A stretch of 64,000 nt of DNA from Streptomyces sp. CB02009 (GCF_001905825.1 NZ_LIVV01000001.1:791536-855535); one strand, 5' to 3'; positions 1 through 8,605 are shown, counted from the first letter of the stretch. Notes: a model not told the origin generated them from the letters alone. Numbers and translations: made by a program.

Positions 1-218
1 GTGCCCGGCGCGGGTCCGCCCGTCGGGGCGGGTGCCACGGTGACGGAGGAGCCGGCCGTGGGCGGCGCGCCCGTGGGGCTCACCCCGGCCGGAGAGGCCG
101 ATCCCCCCGCGGAGGCCGCCCCGCCGGACCCCTGCGCGCACCCGGCGAGCAGGACCACGGCCACGGCTCCGGGCAGGAGAACCCGGGCGGAACGGGACGC
201 ACGGCGGTACTTCGTCAT
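1..218 (-). CDS. Lipoprotein, 3' part outside window
   Basis: The reading frame starts at the ATG at 216-218 and runs off the left edge, so only the first 72 codons are visible. The N-terminus is basic (Arg/Lys in residues 1-12), then hydrophobic, ending in a lipobox LLAGC with the lipidated Cys at residue 27. After it comes a Gly/Ser/Ala/Pro/Thr-rich linker, as in many Streptomyces surface lipoproteins. A purine-rich ribosome site (GAGGAG) lies just upstream of the ATG. The functional domain is outside the window, so no role beyond membrane-anchored extracytoplasmic protein can be given. Confidence 0.75.
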   Translation of the reverse strand, partial: MTKYRRASRSARVLLPGAVAVVLLAGCAQGSGGAASAGGSASPAGVSPTGAPPTAGSSVTVAPAPTGGPAPG

Positions 219-451
219 GACGGACTCCTCGGCTCGGCGGACACGGGCGGCCCGTCCGAGGACGGGCCGCACCCCGTACCGATCCTCCGCCCGCGCACGG
301 CCGGACCCGGTCCGACGGCCGGCCCCGGCCCGGTGGCGGTACGGATGACGCCGGGGTCGACCGATCGGCTGACCCCGACGTGACCCCGGCGCTGTCCTCC
401 GAACTCCGTCGACCCGAACCGTCGAGCCCCTTCGACCCGTACCGTGGCGGG

Positions 452-901
452 ATGACCGACCGTGACGCGACGACCGAACCCTGGCCGGAGTCGGCCCCCG
501 GCGTCCTGAGGCTTCCCTCCGGACGGCTGGTGCGCGGCCGCGCCCTGCGCCGCCCGCTGCCCGGCGGGCCCCGCCCGACCTACGCCGTCCACCTGCTCGG
601 GCGGCGCGCGCCCGAGGTCCCGTGGGAGTCGGTGTGGCTCCGCTGGCCGGACTTCCGCCTCCCCGCGGACCGTGACGCGGCCCGAGCGGTCCTCACCGAC
701 GCCTGGGAGCGCGCCGCGGACGAACGGGTCGAGTTCGCCTGCGGGGGCGGACGGGGCCGCACCGGCACCGCCCTGGCCTGCCTCGCCGTCCTCGACGGGG
801 TCCCGGCCGACGAGGCCGTCGACCACGTCCGCCGCCACTACGACCGGCACGCCGTCGAGACCCCCTGGCAGCGCCGCTACGTCCGCCGCTTCAGCGCTTG
901 A
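452..901 (+). CDS. Dual-specificity/tyrosine phosphatase-like protein
   Basis: This 149-residue protein carries the cysteine-phosphatase loop CGGGRGRT, which gives C-x5-R with Cys97 and Arg103. A candidate general-acid Asp67 lies in WPDF, about 30 residues before it. The length fits a compact single-domain cysteine-based phosphatase that cleaves phosphate monoesters in the cytoplasm. The usual His before the Cys is Ala here, as seen in some prokaryotic members. ATG 452 is preferred over an upstream in-frame start at 380 because homology-like sequence begins only here. The 3' end overlaps the convergent hydrolase gene by 11 bp. The substrate (phosphoprotein, inositol or nucleotide) cannot be told. 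Confidence 0.75.
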   Translation: MTDRDATTEPWPESAPGVLRLPSGRLVRGRALRRPLPGGPRPTYAVHLLGRRAPEVPWESVWLRWPDFRLPADRDAARAVLTDAWERAADERVEFACGGGRGRTGTALACLAVLDGVPADEAVDHVRRHYDRHAVETPWQRRYVRRFSA

Positions 902-1472
902 CGGCGTCGAGGAAGCAGACCGCCCGCTCCAGGCACAGCGCGGTCGCCTCCGGCACGTAGGACGGCGTCCCGCGCTCGGCGAAGAGATGCGCGGTCCCCG
1001 GGTACAGGAAGAGTCTCCGGTCCGCCGCGTCGGCCACCAGCGCGCGGGCCGCCGCGAGATCGCCCTCGTCGACGAAGAAGGGGTCGGCGTCCATCCCGTG
1101 CACCTGCGCGGGGACCCCCTCCGGCCAGGCGGGACCGAACTCCGCCACCGGCACGCAGGCGCTGAACAGCAGGGCGCCGAGCGCCCCCGGTCGCGTCTGC
1201 GCCAGCTTCTGCGCGGGCAGCGCGCCGAGCGAGAACCCGGCGTAGACGATCTCCGAGGGCAGCTCCGCGGCCGCCTGCTCGCCGCGCTCCAGAAGGGTGC
1301 CGAAGCCGACCTCCTGGGCGTGCCCCACGCCGCTCGTGAGGTCGGTGAAGGTCCGGCCCTCGTAGAGGTCGGGAGTGTGCACGGTGTGCCCCGCCCGCCG
1401 CAGCTCCTCGGCGAACGCGCCGACTCCCGCGGTCAGCCCGAGACAGTGGTGGAAGAGCAGAACCTCGGCCAT
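891..1472 (-). CDS. Dienelactone hydrolase family protein
   Basis: A 193-residue alpha/beta hydrolase of the small DLH type. The nucleophile elbow is GFSLGA with Ser81, where classical dienelactone hydrolases have Cys. An acidic residue near Asp128/Asp130 (GMDADPFF) and His162 (GTAHLF) complete a plausible triad. The opening FHHCLGL corresponds to the oxyanion-hole loop after strand 1. It is likely a cytoplasmic hydrolase of lactones or esters. ATG 1472 follows a purine-rich GGGGATGAC stretch. The gene converges on the phosphatase gene with overlapping 3' ends. Confidence 0.8.
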   Translation of the reverse strand: MAEVLLFHHCLGLTAGVGAFAEELRRAGHTVHTPDLYEGRTFTDLTSGVGHAQEVGFGTLLERGEQAAAELPSEIVYAGFSLGALPAQKLAQTRPGALGALLFSACVPVAEFGPAWPEGVPAQVHGMDADPFFVDEGDLAAARALVADAADRRLFLYPGTAHLFAERGTPSYVPEATALCLERAVCFLDAVKR

Positions 1473-1621
1473 GTCGTCATCCCCAGTCGTCCGTACAGGA
1501 CCCGCCCCACTGCGGCACGGGCCGATCGCAGCAGCATGACCCACGCCACTGACAACGCCCGCGGACGGGCGCACGGGCGGCGAGCCGAGCGGGACCGGGG
1601 TGGAACGGCCCGGGAGGTGTC

Positions 1622-1966
1622 CTAGCGCACCGGGCGGTGCGGCAGGACGGCGCCCGCCTGACCCACGACCCCCGCGGGTCCGCCGACGCCCATCGGGCCC
1701 CCGACACCGGAGGGCTGCACCGCGCCCTGGTGGGCGATGGCGACGACGCCCTGGTGGGAGCCCTGGTGGGCCCCCGGGTGCGCGCCCGCCCCCGCGTGCG
1801 CCACGACGCCCTGCTGCGGCCCCTGGACCCCCTGCGGCGGCACCTGGATGACCCGGCTCAGGTCCCGCAGAACCTCCTCGGCGACCTGGCGGACGTCACC
1901 CGGAACATCCCCCCGCTCCCGTATGAGCTCGGCGTAGATCGGTGCCGTGCCGTCCGCGTGGTTCAT
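1622..1966 (-). CDS. Hypothetical protein with His-Gln-Gly repeats
   Basis: A 114-residue protein with two parts. Residues 1-40 are a predicted amphipathic helical region rich in Glu, Arg and Val. Residues 41-114 are low complexity, built from Gly, Val, Gln and His, with recurring GVV, HQG and PGAHQG units and a Pro/Arg tail. No family is recognised. The start ATG 1966 has an AGGAAG ribosome site eight bases upstream. The gene is divergent from the RNA-ligase gene (203-bp gap). The His/Gln tail could bind metal or be disordered; this is only inference. Confidence 0.55.
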   Translation of the reverse strand: MNHADGTAPIYAELIRERGDVPGDVRQVAEEVLRDLSRVIQVPPQGVQGPQQGVVAHAGAGAHPGAHQGSHQGVVAIAHQGAVQPSGVGGPMGVGGPAGVVGQAGAVLPHRPVR

Positions 1967-2168
1967 GGGGCTCGCTTCCTTCGTCTGCGCCGGTGACGTC
2001 ACCGACGGGGAGACGGCGAGTCTACGGGGCACCACCGACACACCCCGGAGCGAGTCCCGCCCACCGCCCCGGCCGCCCCCGCGCCGCGCCGCCGACATCC
2101 GGGATAATCGCTGTCCCCCAGGGCCCCCACCACGGAGAATGGATCACCGAACACCCGGGGAGGGACCC

Positions 2169-3377
2169 ATGAGCCAGGCGACCCTGACTCTGCACGACCT
2201 GATGCCGTCCGACGAGCTCACCGCCGCGCTGACGGCCGGGCACATCACGCGCAAGCGGCACCCTCGGCTGCCGCTGTCGATCTACACGTACACGCGCGCG
2301 TGCCAGTACGCCCAGCACTGGAACGAGGCGACCACCCGCTGCCGCGGACTCGTCGCCGACGACGCCGACGGACGGATCGTCGCGCTGCCCCTCCCCAAGT
2401 TCTTCAACGTCTCGGAGCACGCGGCCGGCCGCCCCTACGCGCCGCCGCTGCCCGACGAGCCCTTCGAGGTGTACGACAAGGTCGACGGCAGCCTCGGCGT
2501 GGTCTTCCACTACGACGGCCGCTGGCACGTCGCCTCCAAGGGCTCCTTCACCAGCGTCCAGGCCACCTGGGCGCAGCGCCGGCTCGACGCGGCCGACACG
2601 GCGGGCCTGACGCCCGGCGTCACGTACCTCGCCGAGATCCTCCACCCGGGCAACCGCATCGTGGTGAACTACGGGGACCGCCGCGACCTCGTCCTGCTCG
2701 CCGCCTTCGACCGGGACGGCACGGAGGTCCCGCTCGCCGAGGCCGCGACCGGCTGGCAGGGCGTCGGTTCCGTCGTCCGCACCTGGCCCGCCATGGACCT
2801 CGCCGAGCTCGTCGCCCTGACCGAGTCCAACACCCTCCCCGACGGCCACCGGGCCACCGGCACCGACGCCGAGGGCTTCGTCCTGCGCTTCGCCTCCGGC
2901 CGACGCGCCAAGGCCAAGCTCGCCGAGTACGTACGCCTCCACAAGGTGCTCACCGGCGTCACCGAGCGCGACATCTGGCGCGGCCGCGGCATCCAGCGCT
3001 TCGCCGCGCTCCCGGCCGGCGAGCTCGCCAAGGGCCTCGGCTGCTCCGTGGCCGAGGTCGAGGCCGATGGCGGCAAGCCGCTCGACGCCCTCCTGGAGCA
3101 GGTGCCGGACGAGTTCGACGCCTGGGTGCGCGAGGTGATCGGCGGCCTCGAAGCCGCGGCCGCCGAGCGCGAGCGGGCGGTCGACGAGGCGTACGCGGGT
3201 CTGGCCCACCTCGCCGGCGACCGGGGCGCCTTCGCCCGCGCCGCGGCCGGGGTGCCCGACCGGGGCCTGCGCGCCGCCCTGTTCCTGCGCCTCGACGGGC
3301 GCCCCACCGACCTCCTCCTCTGGCGCCAGCTGCGTCCCGAGGCCACCGACCCCTTCGCCCACGACCAGGAGAACTGA
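2169..3377 (+). CDS. T4 Rnl1-like RNA ligase
   Basis: A 402-residue ATP-dependent RNA ligase of the T4 RNA ligase 1 type. The adenylylation motif is KVDG with Lys104 as the nucleotidyl acceptor, preceded by the TRCRGLV segment typical of Rnl1-like enzymes. Further on, AEILHPGNRIVVNY and GFVLRF match nucleotidyltransferase motifs III-IIIa, and KAKLAEY fits motif V (K-x-K). The C-terminal about 130 residues form the helical extension. The enzyme joins a 5'-phosphate and a 3'-OH end of broken RNA. Two bases separate its stop from the kinase/phosphatase gene, so the two make one repair operon. ATG 2169 follows a GGGGAGGGA ribosome site. Confidence 0.88.
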   Translation: MSQATLTLHDLMPSDELTAALTAGHITRKRHPRLPLSIYTYTRACQYAQHWNEATTRCRGLVADDADGRIVALPLPKFFNVSEHAAGRPYAPPLPDEPFEVYDKVDGSLGVVFHYDGRWHVASKGSFTSVQATWAQRRLDAADTAGLTPGVTYLAEILHPGNRIVVNYGDRRDLVLLAAFDRDGTEVPLAEAATGWQGVGSVVRTWPAMDLAELVALTESNTLPDGHRATGTDAEGFVLRFASGRRAKAKLAEYVRLHKVLTGVTERDIWRGRGIQRFAALPAGELAKGLGCSVAEVEADGGKPLDALLEQVPDEFDAWVREVIGGLEAAAAERERAVDEAYAGLAHLAGDRGAFARAAAGVPDRGLRAALFLRLDGRPTDLLLWRQLRPEATDPFAHDQEN

Positions 3378-3379
3378 CC

Positions 3380-4297
3380 GTGCCTGTCGTCCATGTCATG
3401 ACCGGCCTCCCGGCCTCCGGGAAGACGACGGCCGCCCGCGCCCTCCAGGCGGCCGCCGAGGGACGCGTGCGGCGCGTCAACCTCGACGACCTCCGCTCCA
3501 TGCTCGACGTCCCCGCCCCGGACCGCGGCCGGTCCCACAAGCACGAGCAGACCGTGCTCGGCATCCAGGACTCCGCCGTCCGCGCCGCCGTCGACGACGG
3601 CTTCGACGTCGTCGTCGACAACACCCATCTGACCCCGCACATCCCGAAGCGGCTGAAGGCCGCCGTGGGGGGCCTCGCCACCTTCGTCGTCCACGACTTC
3701 ACCGACGTCCCGGTCGACGAGTGCGTGCGCCGTGACGCCGCCCGCGAGCGGCCCGTCGGCGAGGAGATCATCCGCATCCTCGCCGAGAAGCACGCCAAGG
3801 CCACCCGCGGCGGCTGGCGGCTCACCGCGGACTGGCTGAACGACCGCCCCACGGTCGGCGAGCCCTACGTCCCGGACCCGGGCCTCCCCACCGCCGTCAT
3901 GTGCGACATCGACGGCACCCTCGCCCTGCGCGTGAGCCGGGGCCCGTACGACTTCCGGTACTGCGACCAGGACCTGCTCAACGTCCCGGTGCGGGACGCC
4001 CTGCGCGCCTTCCGCCACACCGAGCAGGACCGGATCGTGCTGCTGTCCGGCCGGAGCGAGGACCACCGCGCGATCACCGAGGCCTGGCTCGCCCACCACG
4101 AGGTGCCGTACGACGAACTGTGGATGCGGGGCTCCGGCGACGGCCGCGGCGACGACCTCGTGAAGGCCGAGCTCTTCGACGCCCACGTGCGCCACCGGTA
4201 CAACGTCCGCGTCTCCCTCGACGACCGGGACCGCGTCGTCGCCCTCTGGCGCCGGATGGGCCTGCCCACCTGGCAGGTCGACTACGGCGACTTCTGA
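3380..4297 (+). CDS. Bifunctional polynucleotide 5'-kinase/3'-phosphatase
   Basis: A 305-residue protein with the domain order of phage T4 Pnkp. The N-terminal P-loop kinase has GLPASGKT at residues 9-16, and the C-terminal HAD phosphatase has DIDGT with Asp176 and Asp178. Arg/Asp motifs VLLSGR and SLDDRD supply the later HAD motifs. It would phosphorylate 5'-OH ends and remove 3' or cyclic phosphates, preparing the substrate for the ligase encoded just upstream. The start is a GTG two bases after the ligase stop, preceded by CAGGAG inside the ligase gene, so translation is probably coupled. T4 uses the same pair to mend tRNA cut by anticodon nucleases. Confidence 0.9.
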   Translation: MPVVHVMTGLPASGKTTAARALQAAAEGRVRRVNLDDLRSMLDVPAPDRGRSHKHEQTVLGIQDSAVRAAVDDGFDVVVDNTHLTPHIPKRLKAAVGGLATFVVHDFTDVPVDECVRRDAARERPVGEEIIRILAEKHAKATRGGWRLTADWLNDRPTVGEPYVPDPGLPTAVMCDIDGTLALRVSRGPYDFRYCDQDLLNVPVRDALRAFRHTEQDRIVLLSGRSEDHRAITEAWLAHHEVPYDELWMRGSGDGRGDDLVKAELFDAHVRHRYNVRVSLDDRDRVVALWRRMGLPTWQVDYGDF

Positions 4298-4361
4298 CCC
4301 GCGGCGGCCGGCCTCACGGGGGTGGGGCCGGCCACCCCCGCCGCCGTGTCAGGATCGTGGG

Positions 4362-5090
4362 ATGGTGGAAAAGATCATCGCGGCGTGCGACGGCGCGTCG
4401 AAGGGAAACCCCGGGCCCGCGGCCTGGGCATGGGTCATCGGCCGCGCCGACGGAGCGATCGACCGCTGGGAGGCCGGACCGCTCGGCCGCGCGACCAACA
4501 ACGTGGCCGAGCTCACGGCCCTGGAACGGCTGCTCGAAACCCTCGACCCGGCGGCGCCGGTCGAGGTCCGGATGGACTCCCAGTACGCGATGAAGGCCGT
4601 CACGACCTGGCTGCCCGGCTGGCGTCGCAAGGGCTGGAAGACGTCCTCGGGCAGCCCCGTGGCCAACAAGGACCTGGTCGTCCGGATCGACGCGCTCCTC
4701 ACCGGCCGGGACGTCGACTTCGTCTACGTCCCCGCGCACCAGGTCGACGGCGACCCCCTCAACGACGCGGCCGACCGCGCGGCCAGCCACACCGCCCGTA
4801 CGCAGGAGCCCACGGGATCCGCCGCCGGAGCCCCGCTGCCGCCCCCTGAAGCGCCGACACGCGCCTCCGCGCCCCGCGCGCGCTCCTCAGCGCCGTCCGG
4901 CTCCGCGGGCGCCTCGGCGGGCGGTGCCTCCGGTGGCTCCGGCGGCGGTGCGGGAGCCCGCAGGACTCGCCCGTCCGGCGGCACGCTGAAGGCGAGATTC
5001 TCGGGCCGATGCCGCTGCGGCAAGGCCTACGACAAGGGCGAGACCATCGCGAAGAACCCCGACGGCTGGGGCCATCCCACCTGCGTCTGA
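4362..5090 (+). CDS. RNase H-like protein with Cys-bearing C-terminal module
   Basis: A 242-residue protein. Residues 1-145 are an RNase H type I domain with the four carboxylates visible: Asp10 in CDGASKGNPGP, Glu50 in NNVAEL, Asp72 in MDSQY and Asp138 in NDAADRA. Residues 146-205 are a flexible Ser/Ala/Gly/Pro linker. The last about 35 residues (RCRCGKAYDKGE ... HPTC) contain three Cys and a His and look like a small metal-binding module. The enzyme should cleave RNA in RNA/DNA hybrids; the tail may bind nucleic acid. It lies 64 bp downstream of the RNA-repair pair. ATG 4362 is the first Met of the domain. Confidence 0.85.
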   Translation: MVEKIIAACDGASKGNPGPAAWAWVIGRADGAIDRWEAGPLGRATNNVAELTALERLLETLDPAAPVEVRMDSQYAMKAVTTWLPGWRRKGWKTSSGSPVANKDLVVRIDALLTGRDVDFVYVPAHQVDGDPLNDAADRAASHTARTQEPTGSAAGAPLPPPEAPTRASAPRARSSAPSGSAGASAGGASGGSGGGAGARRTRPSGGTLKARFSGRCRCGKAYDKGETIAKNPDGWGHPTCV

Positions 5091-5387
5091 TCCCTTTCCG
5101 GGCCCGCCGGCCGTCCGACTGGCGGGCGGGTCCGTCCGTTGCTTGAGACCGGTCCACCCGGGCGCGCGCCAGCCTTCACCCAGGCGTGTACCCGGGTTCG
5201 CCGGGGGTTCTGTTCTCCGAGCGCTTGTGGCTGCATACTGTCCTCCTCGCCACCGGTGACGAACCGTTTTACCTGCTTATTTGTCGCTCTCATGACGTGG
5301 TCGGCACCGGCGAGAACCTCCCTCCTGCTGCCGCCGCGGCGACCCCTCGGCGGAAGCTTTCCCTGCCCGTGAAAGACCCGAGGTTCC
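5091..5387. other. Intergenic gap with imperfect hairpin
   Basis: No convincing gene is seen in this 297-bp stretch. Just after the RNase H stop, CCCGCC (5103-5108 area) can pair with GGCGGG about 18 bases later, a GC stem without a T-run that could act as a weak terminator. The remainder is comparatively AT-richer than its surroundings (around 5215-5290) and probably carries the promoter of the acetyltransferase gene; no clear -35/-10 pair was chosen. Confidence 0.35.
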
Positions 5388-6071
5388 GTGCCAGTACCTG
5401 TTCTCCTGACCGGGCGCTCCGTGCGCCTGGAGCCGCTGGCGATGCGGCACGCCGACGCCCTCGCCCGGGCCGGCGGGGCGGACCGATCGGCCTACGCCTT
5501 CACCCCCGTGCCCGACGGCTTCGAATCGGCCCTCGACTACATCGCGCGCGCCCTGACCGATCAGGCAGCAGGAAGATCCCTGCCCTTCGCCCTGGTCAGT
5601 ACGGCCGACGAGCGAGTCATCGGTTCGACCCGGTTCCTCGAACTCGACTACTGGCGGGGGCCGCTGGTCTGGCCGCCCGTCCCCGGCATGCCCCACGGAG
5701 ACCCGCTGACCTCCGTGCCGGACGCCGCCGAGATCGGCAACACCTGGATCGCCGGCGACGCCCGGGGCACCGGCATCAACACCGAGGCCAAGTACCTCAT
5801 GCTCCGGCATGCCTTCGAAGCCTGGGGCGTGCGCCGCATCACGATGCGCGCGGACGCCCGCAACACCCGCTCCAGAATCGCGATCGAGCGCCTCGGAGCG
5901 AGCTGCGAAGGAGTCCGTCGCGCCCACTCCCGCGGGCTCGACGGAGCCGTCCGCGACACGGCCTTCTACTCGATCCTCGACGAGGAGTGGCCGACCGTCC
6001 GCGACATCATCGAACTCCGCCTCTCCACCCCCCGCCAGGTGCGCGTTCCGCAGGATCTGCTCCCGGCCTGA
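5388..6071 (+). CDS. GNAT family N-acetyltransferase (RimJ/RimL type)
   Basis: A 227-residue acetyltransferase. The opening LTGRSVRLEPL followed by the IGSTRFLELDYW strand and the acetyl-CoA region around ARGTGINTEAKYLML fit the Acetyltransf_3 subgroup. The ITMRADARNTRSRIAIERLG segment is the conserved C-terminal helix pair seen in RimJ/RimL proteins. It should transfer an acetyl group from acetyl-CoA to an amine of a protein or small molecule; the substrate is not evident. GTG 5388 lies seven bases after a GAGG site and starts the conserved core at once. A strong hairpin terminator follows. Confidence 0.82.
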   Translation: MPVPVLLTGRSVRLEPLAMRHADALARAGGADRSAYAFTPVPDGFESALDYIARALTDQAAGRSLPFALVSTADERVIGSTRFLELDYWRGPLVWPPVPGMPHGDPLTSVPDAAEIGNTWIAGDARGTGINTEAKYLMLRHAFEAWGVRRITMRADARNTRSRIAIERLGASCEGVRRAHSRGLDGAVRDTAFYSILDEEWPTVRDIIELRLSTPRQVRVPQDLLPA

Positions 6072-6082
6072 ACCCCTTCCGG

Positions 6083-6122
6083 CACCGCTCCGGCGGGCGC
6101 TCGCGCCCCCGCCGGAGCGGTG
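6083..6122 (+). terminator. Perfect 15-bp stem hairpin
   Basis: CACCGCTCCGGCGGG (6083-6097) pairs without mismatch with CCCGCCGGAGCGGTG (6108-6122) around a 10-base loop, starting 11 bases after the acetyltransferase stop. No long T-run follows, as is common for Streptomyces terminators. Confidence 0.8.
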
Positions 6123-6420
6123 GTTCCATGGAAGGGACGGGAAGGACTCGACTCACGAGGACGCGGGGTAGCGGCCGTCACAGGACCGCGCACCGTGCAA
6201 TCAGGATCCGCGAGAAGCGGATGAGTCCTTCCCGCCCCCTGTCCCCACCTCCGCGCGCCCCGCGCACTCCTCCTCTTCGGCGACCGGTCCGCTCTGCGGC
6301 GACCGCTCCCGCCGACCGCCGGGGCGGATGACCAGCGGCGATCCCCGGTCCACCTGAGCCGCGTCCCGACCCGCCCGGTACGGTGATCGCGACAGCGCCC
6401 CGCGCCAGGAAAGGGACCGA
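6123..6420. other. Intergenic region before the HIBCH-like gene
   Basis: No coding frame with convincing codon use or start signal is seen here. The last 12 bases (AGGAAAGGGACC) supply the ribosome site of the next gene. No clear promoter motif was identified. Confidence 0.4.
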
Positions 6421-7623
6421 GTGAACGTGCCGACCGGAACCGCCGACGTACTCCTCCGGACGGAGGGCCGGGCCGGTTTCCTCACCCTGAACCGCCCCCG
6501 TGCCATCAACGCGCTCACCCACCCCATGGTCCTCGCCCTCGACGCGGCCCTGACCGCCTGGGAGCACGACCCGGCCGTCACGACCGTCGTCATCGAGGGC
6601 GCGGGCGAGCGCGGACTCTGCGCAGGCGGCGACATCCGCGCCATCCACGACGACGCACGCGCCGGCGGCTCCGCCTCCGCGGCCTTCTGGCGCGACGAGT
6701 ACCGGCTCAACGCCCGCATCGCCCGCTACCCGAAGCCCTACGTCGCCCTCATGGACGGCATCGTCATGGGCGGCGGCGTCGGCGTCTCCGCGCACGGCTC
6801 CGTCCGCGTCGTCACCGAGCGCTCCCGGGTCGCCATGCCGGAGACCGGCATCGGCTTCGTGCCCGACGTCGGCGGCACGTACCTCCTCGGGCGCGCCCCC
6901 GGCGAGCTCGGCACCCATCTCGCCCTCACCGGCGGCCACGTCGGCGCCGCCGACGCGATCCTCACCGGCCTCGCCGACCACTTCGTCCCGTCGGCCGAAC
7001 TGCCCTCCCTGGTCCGCGACCTGACCCGGCTCCCGGCCGCGGAGGCCGTCGCCCGGCACACCGCCACGCCCCCGCCCGGCGTCCTCGGCGAGCAGCGGGA
7101 GTGGATCGACACCTGCTACCGGGCCGAGACCGTCGAGGCCGTCGTGGAACGGCTCCTCGACACCGGCGTGCCCGCGGCCAAGGAGGCGGCCACCACCCTG
7201 CTCGCGAAGTCCCCGACCGCCCTCAAGGCGACCCTGGCCACCCTGCGCCGTTCGCGGGCCCTCGCGACCCTCGAAGAGGTCCTGGACCTGGAGTTCCGTG
7301 TCTCCTGCGCCGCCCTGACCACCCCCGACCTCGTCGAGGGCATCCGCGCCCAGGTCGTCGACAAGGACCGGAACCCCCGCTGGACCCCGGCCACGCTGCC
7401 CGAGGTCACGGACGCGTCCGTCGCCCGCTCCTTCGCCGCGCCGCCCGGCGGCGACCTCGGCCTGGCGGCCGCCCGGCAGCACGAGGCGCACCGGCGTCCC
7501 ACCGAGCAGGCCGTCGGCGACCGGCCGGCCGCCGACGACCTGCCCTCCCACCGGCCGGCCGCCCATGACCTGGCCTCCCACCGGCCGGCCGCCGAGGACC
7601 GGGCCCCCCGGGACCGCGCGTGA
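6421..7623 (+). CDS. Enoyl-CoA hydratase/isomerase, 3-hydroxyisobutyryl-CoA hydrolase-like
   Basis: A 400-residue crotonase-fold protein. The oxyanion-hole segments are GERGLCAGGDIRA and DGIVMGGGVGVS, followed by MPETGIGFVPDVGG. The Glu in PETGIGF and Asp in PDVGG match the hydrolase subgroup (ECH_2) that releases 3-hydroxyisobutyrate in valine breakdown. The length beyond about 350 residues comes from a low-complexity tail with recurring SHRPAA/ADDL units (about residues 360-400). The GTG start is preceded by AGGAAAGGG. Its stop overlaps the GTG of the glutaminase gene (GTGA), so the two are co-translated. Confidence 0.85.
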   Translation: MNVPTGTADVLLRTEGRAGFLTLNRPRAINALTHPMVLALDAALTAWEHDPAVTTVVIEGAGERGLCAGGDIRAIHDDARAGGSASAAFWRDEYRLNARIARYPKPYVALMDGIVMGGGVGVSAHGSVRVVTERSRVAMPETGIGFVPDVGGTYLLGRAPGELGTHLALTGGHVGAADAILTGLADHFVPSAELPSLVRDLTRLPAAEAVARHTATPPPGVLGEQREWIDTCYRAETVEAVVERLLDTGVPAAKEAATTLLAKSPTALKATLATLRRSRALATLEEVLDLEFRVSCAALTTPDLVEGIRAQVVDKDRNPRWTPATLPEVTDASVARSFAAPPGGDLGLAAARQHEAHRRPTEQAVGDRPAADDLPSHRPAAHDLASHRPAAEDRAPRDRA

Positions 7624-8549
7624 CCACGAACGCCACCACCTCCTTCCAGCCCGTCCTCGACCGCATCGCCGAGGAGATCGCCGCGCTCGCCGACCGGGGC
7701 ACCCCGGCCGACTACATCCCCGCGCTCGCCGCCGCCGACCCCGGTGACTTCGGCATGGCCGTGGCGGAACTCGACGGCACGGTCTACGGGGTGGGGGACT
7801 GGCGGCGGCCCTTCTCCACCCAGTCCGTCACCAAGGTCTTCACCCTCGCGCTCGCCCTCGCCGGAGAGGGCGACGCGCTCTGGGCCCATGTCGGCCGGGA
7901 ACCCTCCGGCGACCCGTTCAACTCCCTGGTCCAGCTGGAGTACGAGAACGGCATCCCGCGCAACCCGTTCATCAACGCCGGTGCCCTCGTCGTCACCGAC
8001 CGCCTGCACCGGCTGACCGGCGACGCCTCGGGCGGCCTGCTCGCCTTCCTGCGCGCCGAGAGCGGCAACCCGGACCTGGCCTTCGACACCGACGTGGCCG
8101 CGTCCGAGGCCGCCCACGGCGACCGCAACGCCGCCCTGGCCCACTTCATGGCCTCCTACGGCAACATCACGGGACCGGTGCCCGACCTGCTCCGCGAGTA
8201 CTTCCGCCAGTGCTCCCTCGAAGCGTCCTGCGCCGACCTGGCCCTGGCCACCGGCTTCCTGGCCCGCCACGGCCTGCGCGCCGACGGCTCACGGCTGCTG
8301 ACCCGCAGCCAGGCCAAGCAGGTCAACGCCGTCATGCTCACCTGCGGCACGTACGACGCGGCCGGCGACTTCGCCTACCGGGTGGGCCTCCCGGGCAAGA
8401 GCGGCGTCGGCGGGGCGGTCGTCGCCGTCGTGCCGGGCCGCTGCACGCTCTGCGTCTGGAGCCCGGGGCTCGACGACCGGGGCAACTCGGTGGCCGGCGT
8501 GACCGCCCTCGACCGCTTCACCACCATCACGGGCCTGTCGGTCTTCTGA
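7620..8549 (+). CDS. glsA: Glutaminase (serine-dependent beta-lactamase fold)
   Basis: A 309-residue glutaminase, close to the usual 305-310. The catalytic Ser-x-x-Lys is in FSTQSVTKVF. NPFINAGAL, YGNITGPV and the later GLPGKSGVGG segment are family hallmarks. It hydrolyses L-glutamine to glutamate and ammonia in the cytoplasm. The GTG start overlaps the stop of the preceding hydrolase gene, so expression is coupled with it. No regulatory STAS domain is fused, unlike some actinobacterial glutaminases. Confidence 0.95.
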   Translation: MTTNATTSFQPVLDRIAEEIAALADRGTPADYIPALAAADPGDFGMAVAELDGTVYGVGDWRRPFSTQSVTKVFTLALALAGEGDALWAHVGREPSGDPFNSLVQLEYENGIPRNPFINAGALVVTDRLHRLTGDASGGLLAFLRAESGNPDLAFDTDVAASEAAHGDRNAALAHFMASYGNITGPVPDLLREYFRQCSLEASCADLALATGFLARHGLRADGSRLLTRSQAKQVNAVMLTCGTYDAAGDFAYRVGLPGKSGVGGAVVAVVPGRCTLCVWSPGLDDRGNSVAGVTALDRFTTITGLSVF

Positions 8550-8554
8550 CCGCC

Positions 8555-8605
8555 CCCGGCCGAAGCGGCATGCCCCGACCCCGGCCGAAGCGGCATGCCG
8601 CGCCC
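8555..8605. repeat. Short direct duplication around GAAGCGGCATGCC
   Basis: The block CCCCGGCCGAAGCGGCATGCC-like sequence occurs twice head to tail immediately after the glutaminase stop, with GGCATGCC itself palindromic. It looks like a recent tandem duplication of about 24 bp. Confidence 0.6.
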
